DNA of 44,719 nucleotides from Byssochlamys sp. IMV 00236 (Eukaryota > Ascomycota > Eurotiomycetes > Eurotiales > Thermoascaceae). This document shows positions 1 through 9,897 of this stretch, one piece after another; the stretch's first letter is position 1, and each line of letters begins with the position of its first letter. The notes beneath the pieces are model-generated. The model was not told where the DNA came from. It ran no database searches and saw only the letters and a program-made list of their open reading frames with translations. Location: positions 1 to 44,719 of the forward strand of contig MSJH02000403.1 in NCBI GenBank assembly GCA_001931875.2, read 5' to 3'. Position numbers and translations under genes: made by a program.

Positions 1-73
1 GTTTTTTGTTTTTTTTTTTTTTTTTTTTTTTTCCTTTTTCCTTTTTCTTTTCTTTTTTCTATTTGTGTAAATC
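1..73 (+). promoter_or_regulatory. poly(T)/CT-rich tract upstream of the SIP5-like gene
   Basis: A run of about 25 T from position 9 is followed by blocks of T broken by C, ending some 15 bp before the ATG at 74. Long poly(dA:dT) runs disfavour nucleosomes in fungal promoters. Similar T-runs on the coding strand precede the bL19 gene and the small gene at 7896. The window begins here, so any upstream promoter is not visible. Confidence 0.4.
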
Positions 74-919
74 ATGGGTGGACTTTATTCAAAACTCAAA
101 GATTATTATTCAACTACAGTAGATTATGGATATTTAAAGCCACAAGGAATATATCGACATAATGATTGTGATATGAAGATTGTTAAACAATTGATTCGTA
201 AAGGAAGTTTAGCACCCTTTTATAGAGGTTAGCTCATAGATAGTAAAAATGAAAGCATGTATATATATAGATGGGATATCATAGGTACAACAGATATCTA
301 TTCAACTAAAAAGATTTCATTCGAAACTGAATGTCCCATTTGTTTTCTGGTAAAAACACTTTAAAATTTATGCAACATATTCTGACTTTATATAAAGTTT
401 TATCCTTCAAATATCAATAAAACAAGATGCTGCCATAAATCCATTTGCACCGAATGCTTTTTACAATTCAAAAGATCTTCTTCTTCACCACTGATACCTG
501 CTGTCTGTCCATTTTGTGTACAACCTAATCTGGGTGTTGTCTATTTGCCTCCCCCATGGAGTAAACATTATGATGTATGTATATTGATCAATTGCATATA
601 CGTTACTGATATAGGATAGAAATTAAAGCAATCAAGGCCTGATTTATATACAACAAAAAAGATTGAACCTGATGATCCTAGTGTCATCTATGTGGACACC
701 ATTAGACCCAAATGGGAAGAAATGCTTGATGATGCTTCCTCTTCTGCTGTGGGTTCAACACGTCGACGAAGAGTGCCCTTGACAAATGAGATAAGAAGAA
801 GAAGAAGAAGAAGAACAGATTATGATGAAACAATATATGATACATCAGCTGAATTAGATCTTGAAGATGTATTGGTTATGGAAGCTATCAGACTATCACT
901 TACTCATAATACCAATTAA
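74..919 (+). CDS. SIP5-like RING-type zinc finger protein
   Basis: Four exons (74-227, 285-349, 398-574, 620-919) join in frame to 231 residues. All introns are GT-AG and 45-57 nt. The central part has a RING-like Cys/His cluster: ECPICFL, then KTRCCHKSICTECF, then a CPFC pair followed by the stretch NLGVVYLPPPW. This matches the yeast SIP5 family, whose founding member interacts with the Snf1 kinase and Reg1 phosphatase subunit. The C-terminal half carries a run of seven arginines and ends in an acidic helix (DLEDVLVMEAIRLSL) resembling a ubiquitin-interacting motif, also seen in the family. The N-terminus starts MGGLYSKL, and Gly2 could be myristoylated (inference). An AATAAA lies about 30 bp past the stop. 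The exact ligase or Snf1-related role is not demonstrable from sequence. Confidence 0.82.
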
Positions 920-1155
920 TTTACCTTTTATATATTCATATACCTTAATAAAATGGCTACTAAAAACATACACTTTCTCTCTCTCTCTCCATCGGAATTT
1001 GCTAGAAATGGTTCGGAACGGATGTTCGACCCGGTAAGAAGCTAAAAGGGTGGCGCGTTTTACATAATTTATTTATTTTTTGGATGGCATCATATGTGTA
1101 ATTAAATAGCATAAATATAGTAATAATAACAATGAGGGGGAATGATGTAAGGGTT

Positions 1156-1885
1156 CTATAGGATATTACATTGTAGGTTTCTTTTCATAAATAATCTTTT
1201 TGGTTTAATAGCCATTTGTGCAGCTAATTGTATAACTTCTTTAACATATATATTCTCTTTCGCACTACATTCACCATATTTGGCTCCTATTTCTTTAGCT
1301 AATTTTAGCCCCTAATAAAAATAATCAGCCCCAATGATCTTTTTGTGTGTGTGTGTGCTATATTTACTTGTTGATAACTAATGATCGTCTTTGATTCTGT
1401 TGACCGTAAATCGATTTTTAATCCGACTAGTACTAATGATACGTTATTGCCACAATAGTGCTTCACTTCTGGTAGCCACTATATATACAAGTTAGTCTTG
1501 TACCTCCCAAATGAACAAATGCTTTACCTTGTCTCTCACATTTTGAAAAGAGTTCATATTATCCACAGCAAAACAAATGATAACAACGTCTGTTTCAAAG
1601 TAAGACAGTGGCCGTAATCGATCATAATCTTCTTGTCCTGCTGTGTCCCATAAGGCAAGTTCAACTGATTTATTATCCAACTCGACGCGAGAGATGTAAT
1701 TTTCAAATACTGTTGGTAGATATTTCTATATATATTTTATTCTATTTAGTTGTTTCTCCTTTTTGTTTTTGGGTATGAATCCTTACTTCAGGGAATTTGC
1801 CATTTTGATAAACTATCAATAAACTTGTCTTTCCACAAGCTCCATCACCCACGATGACTATTTTTTTACGTAAAGCTGTTCGCAT
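1156..1885 (-). CDS. Rho-family small GTPase
   Basis: Exons on the minus strand are 1885-1787, 1725-1528, 1478-1368 and 1311-1156, giving 187 residues. The protein has the P-loop [11 protein letters not shown], switch I PTVFENY, switch [18 protein letters not shown], a G4 region read as VGLKIDLR, and G5 ECSAK. It ends in a basic tail (KPKRLFMKR) and the CaaX box CNIL; terminal Leu predicts geranylgeranylation and membrane targeting. These features place it among Rho1/Rho2/Rho4-type switches that control the actin cytoskeleton and cell-wall synthesis. Gly12- and Gln61-equivalent residues are intact, so it should cycle GTP normally. Oddity: the segment between DLR and the next helix is about nine residues shorter than in RhoA, so the Rho insert helix looks reduced. 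Intron 3 holds a (TG)n run. It converges with the SIP5-like gene, 236 bp apart. Confidence 0.92.
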
Positions 1886-2939
1886 ATTTGTTTAAAAAGC
1901 TAAAGAAAGAAAGAAGAACAAAAAAAAAAGACAACGCTATTTATATAGACTTGTCAAAGTATCATAATTGTATCACTTTTCAAGCGGAATTTGTATTAGA
2001 AAGGTACGGATTCCAAAAGACCTTTTGTCTAGTTGTTCTGTTTTGGTCTATTTTCTTTTCTTTGTTCTTTTGTCACATGGAATTCATATCTTTTTTTCTC
2101 GAAAGCTTATTTTTATAATGTCATATTACCAGCTGACATGTCATCTATTCAACATCATTGACTGTCACGTCATACATCTGCGGCAGGGCATAGTGCTGGC
2201 TTTTATTATGTATGAACAGAAAAGGCATATTTTTAAAATATGCGCACACGTCAGATGTATCAAAAAAAGGAGCATCTTATTTGCTACACAAACCCTTTCC
2301 GCAGTTTCATCACTCTATGTATATAATACAGAAAAGAGTAGAATAGGAATGATATAGTCCAAATTTTGATCACAATATTTCATATGTTAAGCCTAATCCT
2401 ATTTCCTTTTGCTTAGACCTTTAAAAATAGTGGCATGTCTTTAAAGAGCAGTTACCCAATTTGGATTACAATGAGACTGCGAAACAATCTTGTGACTTTA
2501 TGATTCTTCTTTTTTTGGAAACTGTTCGTTTTTTCAAAACAACTTTTTTGAGTCTTTCAAAGCTGATTTGAAAACCAGTCCGCTCAAAGTGTTTTCTACT
2601 TGTTGAAATATTAGCAAAAGACGTGTGTGTTCTGTCTGATTAAAGACGAGCTTATATTAACCATTCTTTTATATGAACAATGATTTTATTACTTTTTCCA
2701 AGAGAACTATTTTATATATAAAGTGTACGATTATAAACAGTTTTTTATTTGAACTTCTATTGGATGTACGGTTATAGTATTATACCTTTCCCGTCCGACG
2801 CAGTTCAGAAAGGAAGGATAGTGGTGACTAAAAAAACCTTTTTGGGATCAAGAATAAAAATGCTTTGGAAGGAGTGAATGTGGGTCAAGTGTAAGGCAAA
2901 CTAACGAGAAGGAGAGGAAGGGGGGGACATTCTAGAGGC
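1886..2939. other. Gene-poor stretch: Rho promoter and degraded DNA
   Basis: No convincing gene. Open frames here (for example 1968-2357 +) have no recognisable domain and biased, low-complexity translation. Near the Rho gene there is a perfect 10-bp palindrome TGACATGTCA (2134-2143), and TCACGTCA and CACGTCAG half-sites at about 2165 and 2250 that could be bZIP sites. The part beyond about 2780 may be decayed DNA continuing from the LINE relic. Confidence 0.5.
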
Positions 2940-3794
2940 AATGGGCAAGATGGTTTGATATAATAAGAGATAAAGCATACGTAGCTAATAAAGTGTAGCT
3001 GAGAGGGACGGGTTTTACTGAGAAAGGGCAGAAATGGTTAACTAACAGGGTAACACCAAGACTACCGCGATTTTTAATTGATTGGATAGGCTGACCATAG
3101 ATGTAAGATTGCTGTCAGGATGTGGGATGCTTGTTGGGTGAGAGGAACCATGATTCGGTAATTAAAAGAACGAAAGAGGGCTCAGCTAATTTAAAGAATG
3201 GTAAGATAGCTTGTTTTGATGGGCCAGTAGCGTTGAATGATGATGTGCTGATAGTGGTCATTATATTTGAGGGGATGTTATCCTCGTGACCTGAGAGAAC
3301 CATAGCGACATCTTCATCAACATTGAAGACACTCTTTGAGTTGATCACTTTAGCAGGAAGACTTTCATCAAGAACGGATTTGTTGATCCAACTTTGTAAA
3401 AGTAACGAGCTACAGTTGCCTTGACTGGAGCACGCATATAGTTCAGAGTTTTCTTCACACAGTCACTATGGTGCATAAGGGCAAAGCCGCTGCGTTCTTC
3501 TTTAGAGCAGTGTTCATATTTGGGGCCCATGAGGACTAAGCCGTCGCAAGGGTTGAAATCGTCCTTGGTGCGTACCTTAAATTTTTGGAAGTAGGATTTC
3601 CGTTCAGATGCATAATCGTTGTGAACAAGAAGGGCGACGACGCTGCGAGTGGGGTAATGAATGCCAAGGATACGGCTATTATTGATGTCCAGTTTACAAA
3701 GACAACTTCTCAATTGTCCAACGGGTACATGGGCTTTAATTGGTACATAGACATACTGATATGTCGCTTCTTTCAAGGCGCTAAAAATTCTCAT
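2940..3794 (-). mobile_element. Decayed non-LTR (LINE) retrotransposon: gag-like end plus start of the endonuclease
   Basis: On the minus strand, 3794-3345 reads as a gag-like segment (VYVPIKAHVPVGQLR, then ILGIHYPTRSVVALLVHNDY), a pattern I associate with ORF1 of Mucorales LINEs. A one-base deletion near 3370 shifts the frame: the expected FLDESLPAKV continuation lies in the next frame and runs on to 3115. It reaches VLLITESWFLSP, which resembles the start of an endonuclease/exonuclease/phosphatase domain. A TGA follows PTS where Trp is expected, then YIYGQPI and GVTLLVNH continue in the same frame to about 2940. No reverse transcriptase is present. This is a dead, 3'-truncated copy. Family assignment is from memory of related elements and is moderate. 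Confidence 0.65.
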
Positions 3795-4090
3795 TGGTCA
3801 TAAACAATCCTGTTTTCTTGTAAAATATCGCTACTTTTGATGATAAGTTCCCAGCATAATAAAGGGATTATTACAGATACATCAATGCATGCTTCTCTTA
3901 TACTTCAGTATTGTGTGGAAATAACAAAACCCAAACTTTCTGCACAACTTCAAATTCAAAAACAGCGACTTTATTTTTCAAACAAACAAAAAAGGCACAT
4001 TAACGTCGGAGTATTATACGAGGATCACTTGTTTTTAAAAAAGAAAAAAGCTGAGCGCGAAAAGCGTTTTTGTTCCATTTACTCATTACA
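3795..4090. promoter_or_regulatory. Region upstream of the M28 peptidase gene
   Basis: Roughly 300 bp between the LINE relic and the M28 start. It is AT-rich, with short A-runs around 4038-4055 and a T-rich patch just before the ATG. I see no clear TATA box. The relic may have inserted into this upstream region. Confidence 0.35.
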
Positions 4091-6848
4091 ATGTCTTCTT
4101 CCCAGGAAGCATGGAATGAAGAAACACCCTTGTTGTCTAGAGAAAACGCTCCTCGTATAAACAAGACCATTAAAACGCCAAAACTGATATATTCTTATGT
4201 ATTTGGCTTTCTTTTCTTATTCACGCTATTTATCTATACCGTTCGAAACACCCTTCCGACTCCGTTATCAGACGTCGAGGCGCAGCAAAAGAACAGCTTT
4301 CCTGGCATCCATTGCTATAACGAATATCTGTCCCACTTTAATATTCCACATTCAGCCAATCAACGCGCAAATGGTTATTTAAAGGATTGGATCGTACAGG
4401 TAGCCCAAGACTTGAAGCAAGAAGCTATTCAAAATGGAATTGATATGGAAATTATTGCTAATGACACAACCAATTTGATATCCAAGAGAAATAAATTTAC
4501 CACAGGTAAATCGAAAGAATAAGAGAGAGATTCTTTGGTTAACATTTAAGAAAGATGAATATTGGTATGTGGAGTCAAGAAATGTTTTAGTCCGAATTAC
4601 TGGAAAATCCAACAACAATAGTGAATCCTTCTTGATTAATGCACATTATGGTACTTGATATCTCGACAGTATTATAGTTTGCTAATACACATTTGCTCTA
4701 TAGACAGTGTTTCTACTAGTCATGGTGTAACAGACAATGGTATGGGCACAGCAGTTGCCCTAGAACTGTTGCGATACTTTGTGAGAAATCCTCCTGAGAA
4801 CACGGTTATTTTTCTGTTTAATAACTTTGAAGAGAGTGGACTTATCGGTGGAGAAGCATTTGCTTTACATCCATGGTTTTCTACCATCAAGGTATTTGTT
4901 AATCTGGAAGGCGCAGGCGCAGGAGGACGTGCATTGCTTTTGAGAAGTAATAGTCTAGCTGCGGTTCACGGCTTGGCTTCATCAAACGCTCAGTTGCTAC
5001 ATGCATCACCCCTTGGAAGCGACTTTCTTCAGGCAAACTTGCTTAAGAGTGATACAGATTATACTATATTCACAAAGCACGGTGTACCTGGCTTGGATAT
5101 TGCATTCTACACTCGAAGGTCTCACTATCACACTCAAAGAGATGATCTTGTCCATACCACGCCCCAGGCTCTACAGCATATGGGACAGATGGCTCTCGGG
5201 TCTGTGCTCAGCATTGATAAAGACATGGCGGCAATAAAGGCACCTGAACCAGTCATCTATTACGACATCCTCGGTCGTTTTATGCTTGTCTACAGCTTTA
5301 AGACAAGCCAATTCATTAACATCATATCCCTCATCCTTATTCCTATCGGTGCACTCACTTGGCTTTGGTTATCCGCTCGGGAATCCCTGAGTATAGAGCA
5401 GAAAAAACAAAGTTTGAAGCGCAACACTTTGATCATGCTTCAAGGTTTTATTGCCGCTACTATTGCATTTGTCTTTATGGTTCTTTTTGTTTTGGTTGCA
5501 TCTCTTATCATGCTCTTCGTTAATCCATCTGCAACCTATGGAAACATTTACTGGGTCAGCATTTACTTGGCTGTCGCCGCTTTTCTCGGTTTAGTCGCCT
5601 CACAGATCGCTCTGGCGAGATGGTCAAAGAGAGTAGCTATTAGTCTTGATAACATCAGAGTTGGATTCTATGGTTTGACTGTCTTTTGGTGGTTATGTCT
5701 AGTGATTGCTACTTATTTTAGCAGTCAAAAGTTCGCTGGCACATATCCTGCCATCTATCTTTTCCTCAGCAGCACCTTAGCCACAGCTATTCTGGTCTAC
5801 CTGACGCCTTTAACGGAGGAAGAACAGCAAGAGCCTCAGAAGGGCACCAAATTGTGGTATATTGTATTTTTGGCTCAAGTTTTATTACCCGTTACTATTA
5901 TAACTGAAATTTTGTTGTTCATCATGGATTGTATGCGTCATACTACAGCAGATGGTGTTCCTGAGTCAACAAGTAAGTTACCATAGAAAAAAAAAAAAGT
6001 CTAGCCAATTTAATCTGTGTATCATTTTAGTCTATCTCTTGATGTCTGTACCTATTATATTGGTTATACTGCACTTATTACCTTGGGTTCATGCAGCTGG
6101 CGAACTAAAGAAGACAGCCTCGATTGTGTGCAGCGTCCTTTTGATCGTCTTCTTGTTGTGTGCCATTTTTAGTCCATTTAATACCGATATATCGCCCAAT
6201 CGAATCGTTTTTAATCAAGAATATAATGCTACTGAAGGTGCACTCTCCAGCGTCACACTTTTCACAGGCGTGTCTTCTTCCAAAACCTTGGTAAAGACAT
6301 TAAAACAGGCATTGACCAGCACAGAGTTTGATACTTTAAGCTGCGAACGTTATATGGACTATCAAACTCGCTGTCAATATCAAACACCTCTCAACCCAGT
6401 ATATGCTCAAGATTCGGATAAAGAGTTCAAGCTGGAAGTGATAGAGCGTGGCTGTGAAAGAAATACATGCAGAATCAATGTGACAACAACAGCAGAGCAC
6501 AGCTTGTTATGTCAATTAGAATTTAGCAACCAGCATCTATCAGGTCTACAGGCATGGATTAATGGACAGTTTATACAGCTTCCTGAAGAGACGACAAATC
6601 GTACTGTTCATGCCCTTATGGCTTACTCAAATACAGAAAGAGCGCCTGTTCGATGGGATATCGAATACGACAAACAAGAAAACGTGGGCGAAATGAAGTT
6701 TATCTGTCTCTACGATGACTGGACGGATGGTGAATTACCTGCTTTCACTACCTTACGCAACAATTTACCCATAGATCAGCTGCTTACTATCCGTGCTGGT
6801 GTGGGACTTGCCAAAGTCCACTACTTTCCATCAGTTGCACTCGATTAA
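4091..6848 (+). CDS. M28-family membrane metallopeptidase (PFF1 / ER metallopeptidase 1-like)
   Basis: Exons 4091-4505, 4555-4650, 4704-5972 and 6031-6848 give 865 residues, typical for this family. The start MSSSQEAW is the first ATG. An N-terminal acidic stretch with ETPLLS is followed by one membrane anchor (about residues 35-55). The zinc peptidase domain shows NAHYDSV, DNGMG, NNFEESGLIGGEAF and a C-terminal HYHTQRDD His, matching the two-zinc M28 ligand pattern. The AHYD ligand motif is split by an intron. After it come some 8 hydrophobic segments and a luminal tail with paired cysteines. Family members sit in vacuolar or ER membranes and act as aminopeptidase-like proteases; the substrate is unknown. 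A LINE relic lies upstream and bL19 converges downstream with only 44 bp between the stops. Confidence 0.9.
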
Positions 6849-6862
6849 ATAAAATTTTTATT
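6848..6862. terminator. Palindromic shared poly(A) signal between convergent genes
   Basis: The sequence AATAAAATTTTTATT reads AATAAA on both strands. The + copy overlaps the M28 stop codon. The - copy lies about 30 nt past the bL19 stop at 6893. With 44 bp between the stops, the two 3' ends almost certainly overlap. Use as a polyadenylation signal is inferred from the hexamer only. Confidence 0.5.
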
Positions 6863-6892
6863 GGCTACACATATTTTATACATAAACATCTT

Positions 6893-7455
6893 CTATTTCT
6901 TTGCCTTGTCTAATTGTTCCTGCTTCCATAATCCCTGAAGTGACTGGAATGCCTTACCAGGTTGATCTCTTAAATAGTACAGTTTGGCTCTTCTGAATTT
7001 GACTTCGTTTGGCTTTTGCATCACTTTGATGCTCTTCAATAAAGGTGAGTAAAGGTTGTATCTCTGCTCGACACCAATACGCATGACAATATTACGAAGG
7101 GTGAAGTTGGTATCTATGCCCTTTCTACGAATGGCAATACAGACACCCATAAATGTAGATGTTGTTGTTTCATTGGGTCCGTTTAATGTCTCAACCATAA
7201 CAATAGATCCTGGTTTGATTCCATTTGGGTTGTTGCGTGAAAAGAGTTCACGACGACCGTCAGTATTTGCCTTTTCGACCTGTTGTTTTGACACATGTTC
7301 CATTACATTTATTTTAGGTGTTTTGTTAACAACTGTTGAATAGCTCACTAATATATAATCATTAGTTGTTCCTTGTTTCTTTTCTGAAATAATTTACACT
7401 TTGATGTGCTTGCATTCTTGTATGCTTTTAGCTGTGAACTGAGAAATCTAAACAT
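6893..7455 (-). CDS. MRPL19: Mitochondrial ribosomal protein bL19m
   Basis: Two exons (7455-7398 and 7347-6893) give 170 residues. The second exon matches bacterial and mitochondrial L19: PGSIVMVE, FMGVCIAIRRKGIDTNFTLR, then GVEQRYNLYSPLLKSIKV and RRAKLYYLRDQPGK. Exon 1 encodes MFRFLSSQLKAYKNASTSK, basic with hydroxylated residues and no acids, a good matrix-targeting presequence. Without it the ORF would start at a GTG, so the spliced model is preferred. L19 sits at the interface of the large and small mitoribosome subunits. A 24-T run on the coding strand ends in CAG just before the ATG, which could be a promoter T-tract or the 3' end of a 5'UTR intron. Confidence 0.93.
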
Positions 7456-7460
7456 GTCTG

Positions 7461-7484
7461 AAAAAAAAAAAAAAAAAAAAAAAA
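7461..7484 (-). repeat. A24/T24 homopolymer before the bL19 start
   Basis: Twenty-four A on the + strand, T on the coding strand of the bL19 gene, ending 5 bp before its ATG with CAGAC between. Homopolymers this long may be miscounted by sequencing. Confidence 0.7.
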
Positions 7485-7674
7485 CTTTTTAGTAGGGAAG
7501 GGGCTCAAGAGGACAATGACCATGGTCGTCAACACAGTCACTATCGGGGGTTAAAATAAACGGTTGATACACTGCAAAGTGATATACAGTGAAGGTGTAT
7601 ATTATTGTCTTGTATTAATAATTTACATATTTCTTTACTTCTTATTCGCCCAAATAAAAAGATATGCTTGAAAA

Positions 7675-7896
7675 CTATTGTTTAATCATATTGTTGAGAC
7701 TTTTGCATATAATATTGATGATTCTATCATCAGTTAGGACAGCCTTGCTAATGAAATTGCTATCGGGAACAAACTCTTCTGGTAACAAGTAATCTATTAT
7801 TGTATATGAGAAAAAATGTTTTTGTTTACACAATATATTTTACCTACCATTAAAGGGATCATTACTTGTTTTAATATGAATAGTTGATTCAGACAT
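7675..7896 (-). CDS. Small two-exon gene, 55-residue protein of unknown function
   Basis: Exons 7896-7848 and 7793-7675, with a 54-nt intron (GTAGGT...ATAATAG), splice in frame. The product begins MSESTIHIKTSNDPFN, continues DYLLPEEFVPDS and ends NMIKQ. There are no membrane segments or signal peptide. The middle is acidic and the C-terminal half (about residues 30-52) is predicted helical. Support for a real gene: matching splice signals, an ATG at the start of a T29-preceded leader as in the neighbouring bL19 gene, and even amino-acid use. I do not recognise the family. It could be a small subunit of a larger complex, but nothing in the sequence says which. It is also short enough to be chance. 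Confidence 0.5.
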
Positions 7897-8154
7897 GGCG
7901 ATGAAGAAAAAAAAAAAAAAAAAAAAAAAAAAAAAGCGTACCGTACCGTACCTATCGTATTCATCCTATAAATACTTAATCTTGTCATATGAGACTACTA
8001 TAAATCTATACTCTAAGAATGAATAATACAAAGATACTGGCAACAATACACGTTATTAACATATATAACGCGACATGCCCAACTATCATTGGCCATAATT
8101 AAATTGGTTCCTTAATAATTCTGTTTTCATATAAAATGACACTGTTTGTAATAT
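7897..8154. other. Intergenic, with A29 tract and GTACC triplication
   Basis: A 29-base A run (7907-7935; T on the coding strand of the small gene) is followed by three tandem GTACC units (about 7938-7952). The rest is AT-rich and I see no gene. Confidence 0.5.
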
Positions 8155-8225
8155 TGGGTTCTTTCTCTCGACTTGATCTTAATAAAGAGGTTAAATAGAG
8201 ACTCATTGACTTATACTCCTCTTAT
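8155..8225. repeat. Dispersed repeat copy 1
   Basis: The block TTCTCTCGACTTGATCT...TTAAATAGAGACT (from about 8160) closely resembles the block at about 25786-25845, TTCTCGACTTGATCT...TTAAATAGAGACT. About 45 of 58 positions agree by eye. It directly abuts the DIRS relic. The other copy lies just before a Tc1/mariner relic. Confidence 0.55.
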
Positions 8226-9897
8226 AATTTTCCATTGTTCTGATCAAACCTCAAACGATTCACATATATTTCGACAACCGTACAGCTCTCAAGTACGCTG
8301 CGAAGGCGGGTGGAGCCGCTTCCCCCACACTGCAGCTGATTGCTCTAGAGATACAAGACATATGCAATCAGCACAACCTGACAGTAATTTACTAGCGCAT
8401 CCCAGAAGTGATGAGTACAGAGGCAGACGCCCTGAGCCGAGTGTCTCAACTATTCCACAATTACAGCTTACTACATTGGGTTGTCAAATGAATTGCACAG
8501 GAATGGAATATCAGTCTCAAGATAGAGGCGTTTGCCAACAACACCAGCAAGAAGTTGAAAAGGTACTGGCCATAGAAGATCGATCCCAGAGCAGAGAGAA
8601 CAAATGCTTTCCAGCAAACATGACCCAGGAAGGGTCACTTCCTACACCCACCTTGGAGGCTGATACCGCAGGTGTTGAAGAAAACCAATCAAGATCTAGT
8701 GCAAGATTGTGTGATGGTGACTCCAACATGGCCAGCACAATTTTGGTGGCCGATGGTGTTGAAGCGCAACAAGACAGAACCCCTAGTCTTCAACTTGAAG
8801 AAGAATTTTGCAGTAACCGCCTGGAGATTGTCAAGCACTGGCAAGAAAAGGCAGAATTGAGTCAGTCTACGGCTCAATACTTGACCCAATCCACTAGAAA
8901 GTCAACATTGGAAAATTACAATAGACATTGGAAAAGCTGGGTGGCATGGTGCTTATCTCGACACCCAAAGAAGGACCCCCTCCACTACGATCCACCCCTA
9001 GTGGTGGAGTATCTGGTGTCGCTAAGTTCTCTTTCATTACAACACTTGAATGTAGTCCGCTCGGTGATCGTCTCGGTGTATCGAGTCGTACATGCTCAAG
9101 AGCTGAGCTTGGGCAACCATGCCTTGATCCAGCAATTTTTCAAGGCTAGGAAGAGAACAAGAAGCAAGTTACCAAACAGAAATCAGGAGATCTTTGATAT
9201 TGACCCCATATTGGTTCTAGTGGAAAACTGAGGTGCTATCAAGGACTTGCCCTTAGACAAACTACAGAAGAAGATACTAATATTTTTGACAATTGCAACC
9301 ATGTGGCGGCCGAGGTCTGATTTGGAGAATCTTCAACATCGAGATGTCACCTTCATAGAATTCGAGAGCGAAATAATCGGTGCCACATTGGTTGCACGCC
9401 AACCAAAAGAAATCCAACCAAAAGCAATTAAGATTGGAATAGCGATGAACGAGAATCTCTGCCGTGTACGAGCTTTGCATGTGTTCATCCAGCGGACGTC
9501 CCACATACGCCATGATTTAGAAGACGATCACACTCTCTTTTTGGCTCACATCGTACACGACAAGTACGGAACACGATCAATTAGACCCAAGGCTGTTAAT
9601 GTATGGTTGGAAGAAATTATGAAGATGGCAGGAATCAACACAAGACGATTCAAGGCACATTCTCTCCGTTCCGCGTCTAGCACCAAAGCGGCTATGGCTG
9701 GTGTTCCTATTGAAAATATCAAATTGTATGCTAACTGGAGTTTAAACAACTCGACCTTCGAAGACTACTATTACAGACCAGGAGATCAACACATCAGGGG
9801 CGCTACGATTGTGGACACGGTCTTCGGAAGCGTTACCAAGAAGATAACCATATCCGAAGTCGGATTGGAGGCAACGGCAATTGTGGTAAATTCGTAG
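8225..9897 (+). mobile_element. Decayed DIRS-type retrotransposon: RNase H tail and tyrosine recombinase
   Basis: Two overlapping frames carry retroelement coding. In the frame of position 8273, an RNase H tail is readable: FDNRTALKYAAKAGG, LQLIALEIQDICNQ, EADALSR, then the DIRS motif VTPTWPAQFWWP. This frame has four stops, at about 8391, 8488, 8574 and 8620. In another frame, 8173-9231 and 9247-9897 encode a tyrosine recombinase broken by a single TGA at 9229. The N-terminal SAM-like part contains STLENYNRHWKSWVAWCLS. The catalytic residues are all present: Arg in MWRPRSDL, HSLR, and the Tyr in FEDYYYRP. Overlap of RNase H and recombinase frames is normal DIRS organisation. No reverse transcriptase core or inverted termini were found, so this is a 5'-truncated relic. 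Confidence 0.85.

Noticed and set aside
1968..2357. 129-codon open frame on +
   Set aside because: Hydrophobic, low-complexity translation in an AT-rich promoter region with no domain; likely chance.
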